A DNA stretch of 22,575 nt from Actinomycetota bacterium (GTDB lineage: Bacteria > Actinomycetota > Actinomycetes > Mycobacteriales > Micromonosporaceae). Positions within the stretch are counted from its first letter, which is position 1. The number at the start of each line of letters is the position of its first letter. A model generated the notes under the pieces. That model searched no databases, was not told where the DNA came from, and worked only from the letters and a program-made list of their open reading frames with translations. The position numbers and the translations under genes are program-made. The stretch is from positions 1 through 22,575 of the forward strand of contig VAXX01000094.1 in assembly GCA_005885115.1 (NCBI GenBank). Reading direction: 5' to 3'. Positions 1 to 6,824 of the stretch are shown here, piece by piece.

Positions 1-362
1 AGATGCTGACCCAGTACGGGTTCGCGCACGGCGCCCGGCAGTGCTGGGTCGGCTCCGACCGCAGCATCGTGGACGTCCGGCTGTACCAGTTCGACAACCT
101 CGACCACGCGAAGTCCTTCTTCGACGACGACATCAACGCCACCTCCGGCGGGTACACGTCGGCGAACACCAGCGCGGTGCCGGGCGTACCGGGGGCGGAG
201 AACTACGTCGACCCGAAGAAGGACGACCAGGGCTACGTCGCCGCGCTGGCCATCGGGATGAAGGGTGACGTGGTGTTCGTGGTGTCCCTGAGCGAGCACG
301 CCGACGTCCTGGACACGTCGTTGCCGTACTCGTTGATGCGGCAGCAGTACCAGAAGCTCTGA
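1..362 (+). CDS. C-terminal part of a hypothetical protein (5' end outside window)
   Basis: The frame is open from the first bases to a TGA at 360-362, giving at least 119 residues. The ATG at base 3 need not be the true start, because the frame may continue upstream. The visible part is soluble, with no membrane segment, and alternates beta-rich and charged stretches (for example VDVRLYQF, then [10 protein letters not shown]). This resembles small extracytoplasmic domains seen in actinobacterial hypothetical membrane proteins or lipoproteins, but I do not recognise a named family. It ends just upstream of fumC on the same strand. Function unknown. Confidence 0.6.
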   Translation, partial: MLTQYGFAHGARQCWVGSDRSIVDVRLYQFDNLDHAKSFFDDDINATSGGYTSANTSAVPGVPGAENYVDPKKDDQGYVAALAIGMKGDVVFVVSLSEHADVLDTSLPYSLMRQQYQKL

Positions 363-396
363 CGTGGGCGCGCCCGATGCGGTAGACCTGACAGGC

Positions 397-1723
397 ATGG
401 AGGACTACCGCATCGAGCGCGACACCATGGGCGAGGTACGGGTACCAGCGCACGCCTTGTACCGGGCGCAGACCCAACGGGCGGTGGAGAACTTCCCGAT
501 CTCGGGCCGGGGGCTGGAGCCGGCGCACCTCGCCGCGCTGGCCCGGATCAAGGCCGCGGCCGCGTACGTCAACGCGAGGCTGGGGGTGGTCCCGGCCGAG
601 GTGGCCGAGGCGATCGAGGTGGCCGCCGAGGAGGTCGTCCGCGGGGAGCACGCCGACCAGTTCCCGGTCGACGTGTTCCAGACCGGCTCCGGTACGTCCT
701 CGAACATGAACATGAACGAGGTGCTCGCCACGCTGGCGGCCCGGCGGCTCGGGAAACCGGTACACCCCAACGACACCGTCAATGCCTCGCAGTCCTCCAA
801 CGACGTGTTCCCCTCCTCGATCCACCTCGCCGCGACCTCGGCCGTGGTCGATGAGCTGATCCCGGCACTGGAGCACCTTTCGTCCACAGTGGACAGTCAA
901 GCGGTCCGGTGGCGTACCGTCGTCAAGGCCGGGCGTACCCATCTGATGGACGCCACCCCGGTGACGCTGGGCCAGGAGTTCGCCGGGTACGCCGCGCAGG
1001 TCCGGTACGGCGTCGAGCGGTTGCGCGACACCCTGCCGCGCCTGGCGGAACTGCCGTTGGGCGGCACCGCCGTGGGTACCGGCATCAACACCCCGCCCGG
1101 CTTCGCCGCCGCCGTCATCGCGCGGCTGGTCGAGGTCACCGGCCTGCCGCTGACCGAGGCGCGCAACCACTTCGAGGCGCAGGGCGCGCGGGACGCGCTG
1201 GTCGAGGCGTCCGGCCAACTGCGGGTCGTCGCCGTCGGCCTCTACAAGATCGCCAACGACATCCGCTGGATGGGCTCCGGTCCGCGGGCGGGCCTGGCCG
1301 AACTGCACCTGCCCGACCTGCAGCCCGGTTCCTCGATCATGCCGGGCAAGGTCAACCCGGTGGTCTGCGAGGCGGTCCGCCAGGTGGCCGCACAGGTGAT
1401 CGGCAACGACGCGGCGGTCGGCTTCGCCGGTTCGCAGGGCGACTTCGAGCTCAACGTGATGCTGCCGGTACTCGCGAGGAATTTATTGGAATCGATCCGG
1501 CTGATCGCGGCGGTGGTCCGGCTGTTCGCCGACCGCTGCATCGCCGGGATCACCCCGGATCAGGAGCGGATACGACGAGGCGGCCGCGATCGCCAAGCAG
1601 GCGCTCGCCCAGCGCCGGACCATCCGCGAGGTGGTGGTCGAACGGGGACACCTGGCGTCCGGCACCCTCACCGAGGCGCAGTTGGACGAGGCGCTGGACG
1701 TGCTGCGCATGACTAATTCATGA
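397..1723 (+). pseudogene. fumC: class II fumarate hydratase (fumarase), frame broken near the C-terminus
   Basis: FumC interconverts fumarate and L-malate in the TCA cycle as a cytoplasmic homotetramer. Counting from the ATG at 397 ([14 protein letters not shown], the usual family start; the frame is open back to a GTG at 364), the substrate-site segments are intact: [10 protein letters not shown] (96-105), [12 protein letters not shown] (125-136), [11 protein letters not shown] with catalytic His182, and the signature loop [11 protein letters not shown] (311-321). After QER (389-391) the frame shifts. The open frame then runs through an Arg/Gly-rich nonsense tail to TAA at 1714-1716. The proper C-terminus ([12 protein letters not shown] to [11 protein letters not shown] 1721-1723) continues in another frame from about 1568. 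Compared with the family, about 20 residues before YDEAA (usually containing ESSPSIVTPLNRYIG) are missing. This fits a deletion of roughly 59 nt. It is either a true inactivating lesion or an assembly error. Confidence 0.85.
882..894. repeat. iterated palindrome GTCCACAGTGGAC, copy 1 (in fumC)
   Basis: Perfect 13-bp palindrome around a central A/T. It is read in frame as Ser-Thr(ACA)-Val-Asp inside fumC. Confidence 0.7.
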
Positions 1724-1744
1724 CTTAAAATGACCAGTTCTGGG

Positions 1745-1750
1745 TACAGT
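1745..1750 (+). promoter_or_regulatory. -10 hexamer TACAGT, probable leaderless promoter of the YbjQ-like gene
   Basis: TACAGT fits the actinobacterial TANNNT -10 pattern. It lies exactly 6 nt before an in-frame GTG at 1757, so transcription would begin on the start codon. No clear -35 is visible. Confidence 0.45.
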
Positions 1751-1756
1751 GCCCAT

Positions 1757-2167
1757 GTGCTCGTCGTGACGATGGAAAACCTGCCGGGGTACCACCTCCG
1801 GGCGATCCTCGGCGAGGTCGTCGGCGTGACGGCCCGGCCGCAGAACAAGTTCACCGAGGGCGTACGGCCACTGATCGGTAGCGGCCTGACCGAGGCGGGC
1901 GAGCGGGTCCTCATCGCCGGGCGGCGGGAAGCTGTCGAACGGATGGCCCACCACGCCCGGGAGATGGGCGCCAACGCGGTGCTGGCGATGCGCTTCGACC
2001 ACCGGGTCATCTCGGCGGGCTGGGTGGAGATCTGCGCGTACGGGACGGCCGTCGTCGCCATCCCCCGGCAGCGGGTACCCCGGGCGCGCCGGACGCCGGC
2101 CGACGACGCGGGCCAGCCGCCACCCGCCATGCACGAGACGACGATGACCATGGACGCACCGGACTAG
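1757..2167 (+). CDS. YbjQ/UPF0145 family protein (putative heavy-metal-binding domain)
   Basis: This 136-residue protein has the UPF0145/YbjQ hallmarks: the N-terminal VVTMENLPGYH strand, GEVVGVTARPQN, a helix with REAVERMAHHAREMGANAVLAMRFD, and the closing strand EICAYGTAVVAIP. The family forms small beta-barrel pentamers. It is annotated as possibly metal-binding, but its function is not established. The frame is open back to an ATG at 1730. I prefer the GTG at 1757 because family members begin close to this VTTENLPGY segment and because a -10 sits 6 nt upstream. The last 30 or so residues (Pro/Arg-rich, ending MTMDAPD) lie beyond the domain and look disordered. It follows fumC closely but probably has its own promoter. 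Confidence 0.8.
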   Translation: MLVVTMENLPGYHLRAILGEVVGVTARPQNKFTEGVRPLIGSGLTEAGERVLIAGRREAVERMAHHAREMGANAVLAMRFDHRVISAGWVEICAYGTAVVAIPRQRVPRARRTPADDAGQPPPAMHETTMTMDAPD

Positions 2168-2210
2168 GCCATCAGTCAGACACCCTCTGGCGCCATTCGT
2201 TAAACGGATC

Positions 2211-2426
2211 TTGCGTCGCCCGCCTAATCCGTCGGAGCACTACCTGCGCCAGTCGGTCCGGTGGCGCGAGACGTTCCCCAACGGCGACCCGCCGAACCTG
2301 CCCGTCGCCATGCGGAGCATCCCGTTCCTGCCGATCCCGGTGCCGTTCAACAAACCCACCGAACCCGACCCGTTCCTCCCGCCGGACGCGCAACCGTGGA
2401 ACAAGCGGGCACCGATTTTCAACTGA
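2211..2426 (+). CDS. small proline-rich hypothetical protein (uncertain)
   Basis: This is a 71-residue frame from TTG at 2211 to TGA at 2424-2426, in the 301-nt gap between the YbjQ-like gene and the lipoprotein gene. The frame is also open upstream, with a CTG at 2187. The product is rich in Pro and charged residues (RRPPNPSEHY, PFLPIPVPFNKP, EPDPFLPP) and has no signal peptide or membrane segment. There is no strong ribosome binding site at the TTG. The composition looks like real small actinobacterial proteins rather than an Arg/Gly-rich shadow frame, but I recognise no family. It may be a gene remnant. Confidence 0.35.
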   Translation: MRRPPNPSEHYLRQSVRWRETFPNGDPPNLPVAMRSIPFLPIPVPFNKPTEPDPFLPPDAQPWNKRAPIFN

Positions 2427-2468
2427 CCCGACAGCCCGGCCCGGCCACAATCCCACAAGGGGTACGTT

Positions 2469-2975
2469 GTGCGGATGCGCGCAGTCGTCGCGGTCCTGTG
2501 TGCGCTGGCTCTCACCGGTTGCGTACCGCCGGGTCCATCCGGTCCGCCCGAGCCCGACAACCGGCCCGACCTCAAACGTGCCGACCTGATCGGCGCGTGG
2601 AAGGACTCGCGGCGCGGCGGCATCCTGGTCTTCACGCCGGCCGGGTTCTCCGGCGACGACCTGGCGTACATGTTCGCGCCATTCCCGCACGACCTGCCGG
2701 ACGGCTTCGACCCCAACCGGGACCGCGCGGCGGGATCCGGTGTCTGGAAGCTCGGACCGTCGATCGCCGACCCGGACGGCCCCAACGACTACGTACGCCT
2801 CAACTTCGACACGATCGCCGGGCGCCCGGTCGCCGCGAGCATCAACAAGCTGGAAGCCCAGCGCGAGGGTACGGCGATCGTCCTGGTCTTCTACGTGAGC
2901 GACCCGGATCTCAACGACACGATCGTCTACCACCGGTGTCCCGACTGCGCTGCACCCACCCCGACGCCGTCTTGA
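2469..2975 (+). CDS. small secreted lipoprotein, hypothetical
   Basis: A 168-residue protein beginning MRMRAVVAVLCALALTGC. The short signal peptide ends in a lipobox (LTGC), so Cys18 would be lipidated and the protein anchored outside the membrane. The mature part starts with a Pro/Gly-rich linker, followed by a compact domain containing LIGAWKDSRRGGILVFTPAGF, resembling the lipocalin-like LxGxW opening of many actinobacterial lipoproteins. It ends with two Cys (CPDC) and a Thr/Pro tail. AAGGGG at 2457-2462 is a good ribosome binding site 6 nt before GTG 2469. Alternatively, TACGTT at 2463-2468 lies 6 nt before an in-frame ATG at 2475, which would give a leaderless start and the same lipobox. 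The stop nearly abuts the convergent regulator gene. Confidence 0.7.
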   Translation: MRMRAVVAVLCALALTGCVPPGPSGPPEPDNRPDLKRADLIGAWKDSRRGGILVFTPAGFSGDDLAYMFAPFPHDLPDGFDPNRDRAAGSGVWKLGPSIADPDGPNDYVRLNFDTIAGRPVAASINKLEAQREGTAIVLVFYVSDPDLNDTIVYHRCPDCAAPTPTPS

Positions 2976-2976
2976 C

Positions 2977-3606
2977 CTACCGGAGCGCGGCCGCGATCGT
3001 CACGGCCGCCTCCCGTACCAACAGGCCGACGGTATCCGCGTCGAGCGGCGCGAGCGCGATCACCCCGACACTCGCCTCCAGCCCTTCCACCCCGAGTACC
3101 GCTACGGCCACCCCGTACGCGCCTGGTTCCAGTTCGCCGCTCGTCGTCACCGGTTCCGCCGCACCCGTACGCCCGGCGAGGATCGCCCGGCCCGCCGCTC
3201 CACGGTCCAACGGGTGCCGCGATCCCGTCCGGTACGCCACGTGAAACCTCGTCCAACTCGGCTCCACCACCGCGAGTGCCACCGCCTCGCCGCCCTCGGC
3301 CACGCTCAGGTGCGCGGTCGCGCCCGCCTGTTCGGCAAGGTGCCGCAGCGCTGGCAATGCGGCGTCGGCGACGAGCGGCTGCGCCCGCCTGGCCAGGTGC
3401 AGCACCCCGGCGCCGAGGAGCAAGCGGCCCCCGCCGTCCCGCCGGATCAGGCCGTGCGCCATGAGAGTCGCGGCGAGCCGGTAGACCACCGCCCGGCCGA
3501 CCCCGAGCCGGGCGGCCGCCTCGGTGATGGTCAACCCGCCGGGGGTATCCGCGATGAACTGCAACAGTCGCAGCCCCCGGTCCAGCGTCTGCGCGGTCTC
3601 CTCCAC
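2977..3606 (-). CDS. IclR-type transcriptional regulator
   Basis: A 209-residue protein with an N-terminal winged helix-turn-helix (residues about 1-65: TLDRGLRLLQFIADTPGGLTI, then EAAARLGVGRAVVYRLAATLMAHGLI). The rest resembles the IclR effector-binding domain (HLSVAEGGEAVALAVVEP, RTGSRHPLDRGAAGRAIL, GVEASVGVIAL-like segments). It is about 40 residues shorter than typical IclR proteins, with the middle of the ligand domain reduced, as in short actinobacterial members. The start is GTG 3606, with a TACCCT -10 eight nt upstream and no Shine-Dalgarno. It faces the toxin-antitoxin genes across a 58-nt gap. Its target is unknown; control of its own gene or the neighbouring operon is possible but not shown. 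Confidence 0.8.
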   Translation of the reverse strand: MEETAQTLDRGLRLLQFIADTPGGLTITEAAARLGVGRAVVYRLAATLMAHGLIRRDGGGRLLLGAGVLHLARRAQPLVADAALPALRHLAEQAGATAHLSVAEGGEAVALAVVEPSWTRFHVAYRTGSRHPLDRGAAGRAILAGRTGAAEPVTTSGELEPGAYGVAVAVLGVEGLEASVGVIALAPLDADTVGLLVREAAVTIAAALR

Positions 3607-3614
3607 GTCAAGGC

Positions 3615-3651
3615 AGGGTACGCCGCGTGATACGATCTGGACAGTCTAGAC
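3615..3651. promoter_or_regulatory. divergent promoter region with a palindromic operator candidate
   Basis: Minus strand: TACCCT (3620-3615), a -10 for the IclR gene, 8 nt from its GTG. Plus strand: TACGAT (3631-3636), a -10 for the toxin-antitoxin operon. The perfect 8-bp palindrome GTCTAGAC (3644-3651) covers the expected transcription start. That is where an autoregulating antitoxin (Phd/YefM type) would bind. The ribosome binding site GGAGG (3654-3658) follows. Confidence 0.45.
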
Positions 3652-3664
3652 ACGGAGGCCCCGG

Positions 3665-3916
3665 ATGCGCTGGCAGGTGCAGGAGGCCAAACAGCGGTTC
3701 AGTGAAGTGCTCCGGGCCGCTGAAAATGGCGAGCCACAGATCGTGACGAGGCATGGCGAGGAGATCGCCGTAGTGATTGACATCAGGGAGTTCAGGCGGC
3801 TGCGCGGGCAGTCGATGAGCCTGATGGAGTACCTGCGCTTCGCGCCGTACCTCGACGCGGAGCTCGACATCGATCGGCGCCGCGAGCCACCTCGCGATGT
3901 CGACCTCGGGGACTGA
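3665..3916 (+). CDS. Phd/YefM family antitoxin
   Basis: An 83-residue antitoxin. The N-terminal Phd/YefM fold (MRWQVQEAKQRFSEVLRAAENGEPQIVTRHGEEIAVVIDIREFRRL) binds DNA. The acidic C-terminal tail (MEYLRFAPYLDAELDIDRR to DVDLGD) would wrap and inhibit the toxin. GGAGG lies 6 nt upstream of the ATG. The toxin gene follows after 2 nt, so the two are cotranscribed. Codon use is less strict than in neighbours (GTA before GTG, several A/T-ending codons), which suggests a horizontally acquired module. Confidence 0.88.
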   Translation: MRWQVQEAKQRFSEVLRAAENGEPQIVTRHGEEIAVVIDIREFRRLRGQSMSLMEYLRFAPYLDAELDIDRRREPPRDVDLGD

Positions 3917-3918
3917 TC

Positions 3919-4335
3919 GTGGCCTTCCTGCTGGACACGAACGTCGTCTCCGAACTACGTAAGTCGACTCCGCACCCCGAGGTCCTTGCCTGGCAACGGC
4001 GCAACGCTGCGGCTGAGGCGTATCTGAGCGTTCTGGTGATCGGGGAGATCCGGCAGGGCATCGAGCGGGTACGGCCCCGCGATGCCCGGTGGGCCGAGAC
4101 GCTGGACGATTGGTTCGACGGCCTGCTGTCCACGTACCGCGACCGCATCCTTCCGGTGACAACGGAGATCGCGCAGGAGTGGGGCCGGTACAACGTGCCG
4201 CCGAAGGCGCCCCCGATTGTCGACGGCCTGCTGGCCGCGACCGCGAAGGTACACCGGCTGACGCTGGTGACCGGCAATGTCGGGGACGTGGCCGGTACCG
4301 GCGTGGCGGTGCTCAACCCCTTCGAGCCGGAGTAG
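3919..4335 (+). CDS. vapC: PIN-domain ribonuclease toxin, VapC/FitB type
   Basis: A 138-residue PIN-domain protein, expected to be a metal-dependent endoribonuclease that stops growth when its antitoxin is lost. The acidic site residues are visible: Asp6 in LLDTNVVSEL, Glu43 in LSVLVIGEIRQGI, Asp102 in VDGLLAATA, and Asp123 in the VTGNVGDVAGTGV segment. In most relatives the last motif reads TRNxxDF; here Arg is replaced by Gly119 and Phe by Val124, so activity may be altered. The GTG start lies 2 nt after the antitoxin stop. The Phd-type antitoxin plus VapC pairing is common. Confidence 0.87.
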   Translation: MAFLLDTNVVSELRKSTPHPEVLAWQRRNAAAEAYLSVLVIGEIRQGIERVRPRDARWAETLDDWFDGLLSTYRDRILPVTTEIAQEWGRYNVPPKAPPIVDGLLAATAKVHRLTLVTGNVGDVAGTGVAVLNPFEPE

Positions 4336-4345
4336 CCGGTGCCGC

Positions 4346-4351
4346 TACCCT
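4346..4351 (+). promoter_or_regulatory. -10 hexamer TACCCT, probable leaderless promoter of cysS
   Basis: TACCCT lies exactly 6 nt before the cysS GTG at 4358, just after the toxin stop codon. The G-run immediately upstream of the start is not a normal Shine-Dalgarno position, which favours a leaderless transcript. Confidence 0.45.
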
Positions 4352-4357
4352 TTGGGG

Positions 4358-5764
4358 GTGGCGCTGCGCTTGTACGACACCGGGACCCGATCGGTGCGTG
4401 ACTTCATCCCGAAGTCACCCGGCCAGGCCGGCATCTACCTGTGCGGGCTCACCGTCCAGTCGGGGCCGCACATCGGCCACCTCCGCTCGGGGGTCAACTA
4501 CGACGTGCTCCGGCGCTGGCTGGAGCACAGCGGGTACCAGGTGCGGTTCGTCCGCAACATCACCGACATCGACGACAAGGTACTGGCCAAGGCGCTTGAG
4601 CAGGAGCGGCCGTTCTGGTCGATCGCGTACGAGAACGAGCTGGTCCTCGCGCGGGCGTACCGGACGCTCGGCGTCCTGCCGCCGACCTATGAGCCGCGGG
4701 CGACCGGGCACATCCCGGAGATGCACGAGCTGATCAAGCGGCTGATCGAGTCCGGGCACGCGTACGTGGCCGACGACGGCTCCGGCGACGTGTACTTCGA
4801 CGTGCGTTCGTACCCGGACTACGGCGCGCTGTCCGGGCAACGGGTCGACGCGATGGAGGCGGCGGCCGACGCGCCGGAGCGGGCCAAGCGCGACCCGCGC
4901 GACTTCGCGCTGTGGAAGGGCGAGAAGAAGGACGAGCCGGCCGACGCGTTCTGGCCCTCGCCGTGGGGGCCGGGCCGGCCGGGCTGGCACATCGAGTGCT
5001 CGGCGATGTGCTGGCGGTACCTGGGTGACGAGTTCGACATCCACGGCGGTGGCCTGGATCTGGTGTTCCCGCACCACGAGAACGAGATCGCCCAGTCCAG
5101 GGCGGCCGGACTCGGGTTCGCCCGGTACTGGGTACACCATGCGCTGCTCAACCTCGGTACGGCCAAGATGAGCAAGTCGATCGGCAATGTGATCGACCTG
5201 GAAGCCATTACCGCGCTGGGGATCCGCCCGGTCGAGCTGCGCTACTACCTCTCCGCGCCGCACTACCGCTCGATCATCGACTACTCGGAGGAGTCGGTAC
5301 GCGAGGCGGCGACCGCGTACCAGCGCCTGGAGAACTTCCTCGCCCACGCCGTGGAGCGGGCCGGAGACGTTGCGCCGCAACAGTTGCCGGCCGAGTTCGT
5401 CGAGGCGATGGACGACGACCTCAACACCTCGCGGGCGCTCGCGGTGGTGCACGAGACGGTACGCGCGGGCAACACCGCCCTCGCCGAGGGCGCGGACCCG
5501 TCGGCGGCGCTCGGCAGTGTCCGGGCCATGCTCGGCGTCCTCGGGCTCGACCCGCTGGACCCGCACTGGGCCGGTACCGGCGGCGGCAACCTGCGGTCCA
5601 CAGTGGACGGTCTGGTGGCGCTGGCCCTCGAACAGCGCGCGGCGGCGCGGCAGCGCAAGGACTGGGCCGCCGCCGACGCGATCCGCGACCAACTCAAACA
5701 CGCCGGCGTGACCGTCGAGGACACCCCGCACGGACCCCGATGGAGCGTTTCGGATGCCAGGTAA
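4358..5764 (+). CDS. cysS: cysteinyl-tRNA synthetase
   Basis: The enzyme charges tRNA-Cys with cysteine in the cytoplasm. Counting from GTG 4358 ([16 protein letters not shown], the standard actinobacterial start), the class I signature PHIGH is at 37-41, KMSKS is at 270-274, and the zinc ligands are Cys29, Cys214 (HIECS), His239 and Glu243 (HHENE). The C-terminal anticodon-binding helical domain ([15 protein letters not shown]) is complete. The length of 468 residues is normal. The frame is open further upstream to 4277, but that part overlaps the toxin gene and is not conserved. The 3' end overlaps rlmB by 11 nt, so the two are translationally coupled. In other actinobacteria (for example Streptomyces) ispD-ispF usually precede cysS; here a toxin-antitoxin module occupies that place. 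Confidence 0.96.
   Translation: MALRLYDTGTRSVRDFIPKSPGQAGIYLCGLTVQSGPHIGHLRSGVNYDVLRRWLEHSGYQVRFVRNITDIDDKVLAKALEQERPFWSIAYENELVLARAYRTLGVLPPTYEPRATGHIPEMHELIKRLIESGHAYVADDGSGDVYFDVRSYPDYGALSGQRVDAMEAAADAPERAKRDPRDFALWKGEKKDEPADAFWPSPWGPGRPGWHIECSAMCWRYLGDEFDIHGGGLDLVFPHHENEIAQSRAAGLGFARYWVHHALLNLGTAKMSKSIGNVIDLEAITALGIRPVELRYYLSAPHYRSIIDYSEESVREAATAYQRLENFLAHAVERAGDVAPQQLPAEFVEAMDDDLNTSRALAVVHETVRAGNTALAEGADPSAALGSVRAMLGVLGLDPLDPHWAGTGGGNLRSTVDGLVALALEQRAAARQRKDWAAADAIRDQLKHAGVTVEDTPHGPRWSVSDAR
5596..5608. repeat. iterated palindrome GTCCACAGTGGAC, copy 2 (in cysS)
   Basis: Identical to copy 1. It is read in frame as Ser-Thr(ACA)-Val-Asp in the C-terminal domain of cysS. Confidence 0.7.
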
Positions 5765-6815
5765 CTCCCAGCGCCGCGGCGCGCGGCGGACCACCACGAA
5801 GAAGGGGCCGGTGGTCGGCTCCGGCGGGGTACGCCGGGCGGGCCTGAAAGGCAGGGGCCGCACGCTACCGGCCGATGAGCGCCCGTGGCACAAGGGGTAC
5901 TCCGGCGACGAGCCGCTGCCCGAGCGCACCGCCTGGAAACAGGAGAAGGAACGCCGGGCGGCCGCGGCCGAGGGGCGCGCCCCGAAGGTCGGAAAGCCGG
6001 GCCGGGCAACGGCTCCGGCGCGCAAGCCCGGCCCGAAGGTGAGCCCGGGGCGCAAGGCGCCGGCCGCGCGCGATGCGCCGGAGTTGCTGGTCGGCCGTAA
6101 CCCGGTGGTCGAGGCGCTGCGGGCCCAAATACCGGCGACGGCGTTGTACGTCGCGCAGGGCATCGACATGGATGAGCGGATCAAGGAGGCGGTCCGGACC
6201 ACCGCCGACCGGGGGATCGCGCTGCTGGAAGTCAGCCGCGCCGAACTGGACCGGATGACCGGGGGCGTGCTGCACCAGGGCATCGGACTGTCCGTACCCC
6301 CATTTGCCTATGAGCCTTTTGAAGACCTGCTGGCGGCGGCGACCGAGCAGGTCGCCCCGCTGCTGGTCGCCCTGGACGGGGTGACCGATCCGCGCAACCT
6401 CGGCGCGGTCGTCCGGTCGGCGGCGGCGTTCGGCGCGCACGGCGTGTTCCTGCCGGAGCGCCGGGCGGCCGGGATGACCGCGACCGCCTGGCGCACCAGC
6501 GCGGGCGCCGCGGCCCGGCTGCCGATCGCGCAGATCACCAACCTGACCCGGGCGCTCAAGCAGTGCCAGGAGGAGGGCTTCGTGGTCGTCGGGCTGGACG
6601 CGGATGGAGAGACGTCGGTCTATGAGTTGGAGGCCGCGGTCGGGCCGCTGGTCGTGGTCGTGGGCTCCGAGGGGCGGGGCCTGTCCCGGCTGGTCGGGCA
6701 GACCTGCGACATGCGCGTCGGCATCCCGATGCAGTCGGACGTGGAGTCGCTCAACGCTTCGGTCGCGGCCGCGGTCACGTTGGCCGAGGTCGCCCGCCGC
6801 CGCGCTGCTGGATAA
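5754..6815 (+). CDS. rlmB: 23S rRNA (guanosine-2'-O)-methyltransferase, RlmB/TrmH family
   Basis: A 353-residue SPOUT-class methyltransferase that uses S-adenosylmethionine to methylate a ribose 2'-OH of 23S rRNA (G2251 in E. coli numbering). A basic, low-complexity N-terminal extension (about 1-105, rich in Lys/Arg/Gly/Pro, typical of actinobacterial members) precedes the substrate-binding domain ([13 protein letters not shown]) and the SPOUT domain. The SPOUT motifs are all present: motif 1 [20 protein letters not shown] from 208, motif 2 [12 protein letters not shown] around 302-313, and motif 3 [10 protein letters not shown] from 332. The ATG lies inside the end of cysS. The TAA stop (6813-6815) overlaps the putative -10 of the next gene. 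Confidence 0.93.
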   Translation: MPGNSQRRGARRTTTKKGPVVGSGGVRRAGLKGRGRTLPADERPWHKGYSGDEPLPERTAWKQEKERRAAAAEGRAPKVGKPGRATAPARKPGPKVSPGRKAPAARDAPELLVGRNPVVEALRAQIPATALYVAQGIDMDERIKEAVRTTADRGIALLEVSRAELDRMTGGVLHQGIGLSVPPFAYEPFEDLLAAATEQVAPLLVALDGVTDPRNLGAVVRSAAAFGAHGVFLPERRAAGMTATAWRTSAGAAARLPIAQITNLTRALKQCQEEGFVVVGLDADGETSVYELEAAVGPLVVVVGSEGRGLSRLVGQTCDMRVGIPMQSDVESLNASVAAAVTLAEVARRRAAG

Positions 6816-6816
6816 T
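6811..6816 (+). promoter_or_regulatory. -10 hexamer GATAAT, possible leaderless promoter of the Hsp70-propeller gene
   Basis: GATAAT overlaps the rlmB stop codon and lies 8 nt before GTG 6825, with no Shine-Dalgarno between. No clear -35 is visible. Confidence 0.35.
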
Positions 6817-6824
6817 GGGCGGCC

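Noticed and set aside
1730..1756. ATG 1730 as start of the YbjQ-like gene
   Set aside because: It would add nine non-conserved residues and place the candidate -10 inside the coding region; GTG 1757 fits the family start and promoter spacing better. It cannot be fully excluded.
4415..6283. A 622-codon open frame on the minus strand opposite cysS and rlmB
   Set aside because: It is Arg/Gly/Val-rich shadow sequence caused by high GC. Both plus-strand genes have full family motifs, so this frame is not a gene.
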